NCBI GenBank assembly: GCA_035510695.1
Contig: DATKGO010000034.1
Span: 1-21,183 of the forward strand
DNA from: DAIDHK01 sp035510695
GTDB lineage: Bacteria; Patescibacteriota; Microgenomatia; Levybacterales; UBA12049
Reading direction: 5' to 3'
DNA: 21,183 nucleotides
The position numbers and the translations under genes were made by a program. Shown here piece by piece: positions 21,044 to 21,183 of the stretch (the first letter of the stretch is position 1; each line of letters opens with the position of its first letter). The notes beneath the pieces are model-generated. The model ran no database searches. It was not told the origin of the DNA and was given only the letters and a program-made list of their open reading frames with translations.

Positions 21044-21183
21044 ATCCCCGCTTTCCTAAGGCAAAAGAATTGAGGCTAATTCTTGTTTTTTAAGAATTAA
21101 AATAAAAAAACGATCTCACGCTCCCTAATAATAACACCTTAGCTAGGTGTTTTTTTGTTGTTACAGGGCAATCATAGCATGTC
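21044..21183. repeat. Right direct repeat of the element (attR region), with a copy of the ftsZ 3' end
   Basis: This matches 6742-6880 with four substitutions and one inserted A. Its first 30 bases read IPAFLRQKN and a TGA stop in frame (21044-21073), and the frame extends upstream as DLG (21035-21043). The two substitutions inside the ftsZ codons (GCA/GCT for Ala, AGA/AGG for Arg) are both silent. There is no start codon or ftsZ body attached, so it is not expressed as FtsZ. The match is still perfect at the last base, so the true end is outside the window. Confidence 0.9.
21133..21156 (+). terminator. Duplicated ftsZ terminator in the right repeat
   Basis: The same AACACCT/AGGTGTT stem (21133-21139 with 21145-21151) with a five-base loop and T-run as at 6830-6853. 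It would stop plus-strand transcription leaving the element into the flanking chromosome. Confidence 0.8.

Larger units (their letters stand above)
6760..21183. mobile_element. Integrative element of about 14.3 kb inserted at the 3' end of ftsZ
   Basis: The element is defined by the direct repeats at 6742-6880 and 21044-21183 and by a tyrosine integrase reading away from the left repeat. Integration into the 3' end of an essential gene, with a repeat that restores the reading frame, is the classic pattern for elements that use tRNA or conserved protein genes. Contents are a replication module, an XRE regulator, a second recombinase, OLD nuclease, a restriction-modification operon, a terminase-small-subunit-like gene and several unassigned genes. 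I see no capsid, portal, large terminase, relaxase or type IV secretion genes. The right boundary may lie beyond the window edge, since the repeat is still matching when the sequence stops. Confidence 0.88.

Noticed and set aside
1..21183. CRISPR arrays, tRNA or rRNA genes
   Set aside because: I saw no regularly spaced repeats of CRISPR type, no cloverleaf-like sequence at the integration site and no rRNA signature.

Overview
The window looks like a piece of chromosome from a small, AT-rich bacterium, most likely of the Candidate Phyla Radiation (Patescibacteria; Microgenomates-like is my best guess, not proven). Reasons: a stripped-down division and cell-wall (dcw) cluster in which mraY, ftsW, murG, a very short ftsQ-like gene, ftsA and ftsZ are adjacent with no murD, murC, murB or ddl between them; several genes with consensus -35/-10 elements placed so that transcription would start at the start codon; and few clear Shine-Dalgarno sequences. 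TGA is used as a normal stop, so a TGA-recoding lineage is unlikely.

Region 1 (1-6771) is the conserved chromosome: the tail of an unidentified gene, mraY, an unusually GC-rich spacer, ftsW, murG, ftsQ-like, ftsA and ftsZ, all on the plus strand. MraY makes lipid I, MurG makes lipid II, FtsW polymerises glycan at the septum, and FtsQ/FtsA/FtsZ build and anchor the divisome. Two gaps in this cluster carry copies of the same 34-nt repeat in opposite orientations.

Region 2 (about 6742-21183) is an integrated mobile element of about 14.3 kb. It is bounded by a direct repeat of about 140 bp that begins inside the last codons of ftsZ and includes the ftsZ terminator. The left copy forms the end of the intact ftsZ. 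The right copy, at the window edge, still encodes the FtsZ C-terminal peptide IPAFLRQKN and a stop. A tyrosine integrase lies next to the left repeat.

Inside the element, left to right: integrase (plus); a minus-strand replication operon of a DUF5659-like protein, a phage O-like initiator and a primase-helicase, with a candidate attenuator in its leader and iteron-like repeats in the O-like gene; an OLD-family ATPase/TOPRIM nuclease; a FimB-sized second tyrosine recombinase; an overlapping C5-methyltransferase / restriction endonuclease / Vsr operon; two small minus-strand genes, one resembling a phage terminase small subunit; an XRE regulator divergent from a pair of membrane-anchored proteins; and two unassigned genes before the right repeat.

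The set (integrase, repressor-like regulator, own primase, terminase-small-subunit-like protein, defence cargo, but no capsid, portal, large terminase or relaxase) resembles a phage-satellite-like or defence island that uses the 3' end of ftsZ as its attachment site. That interpretation is inference; the repeats, integrase and gene content are read directly from the sequence.
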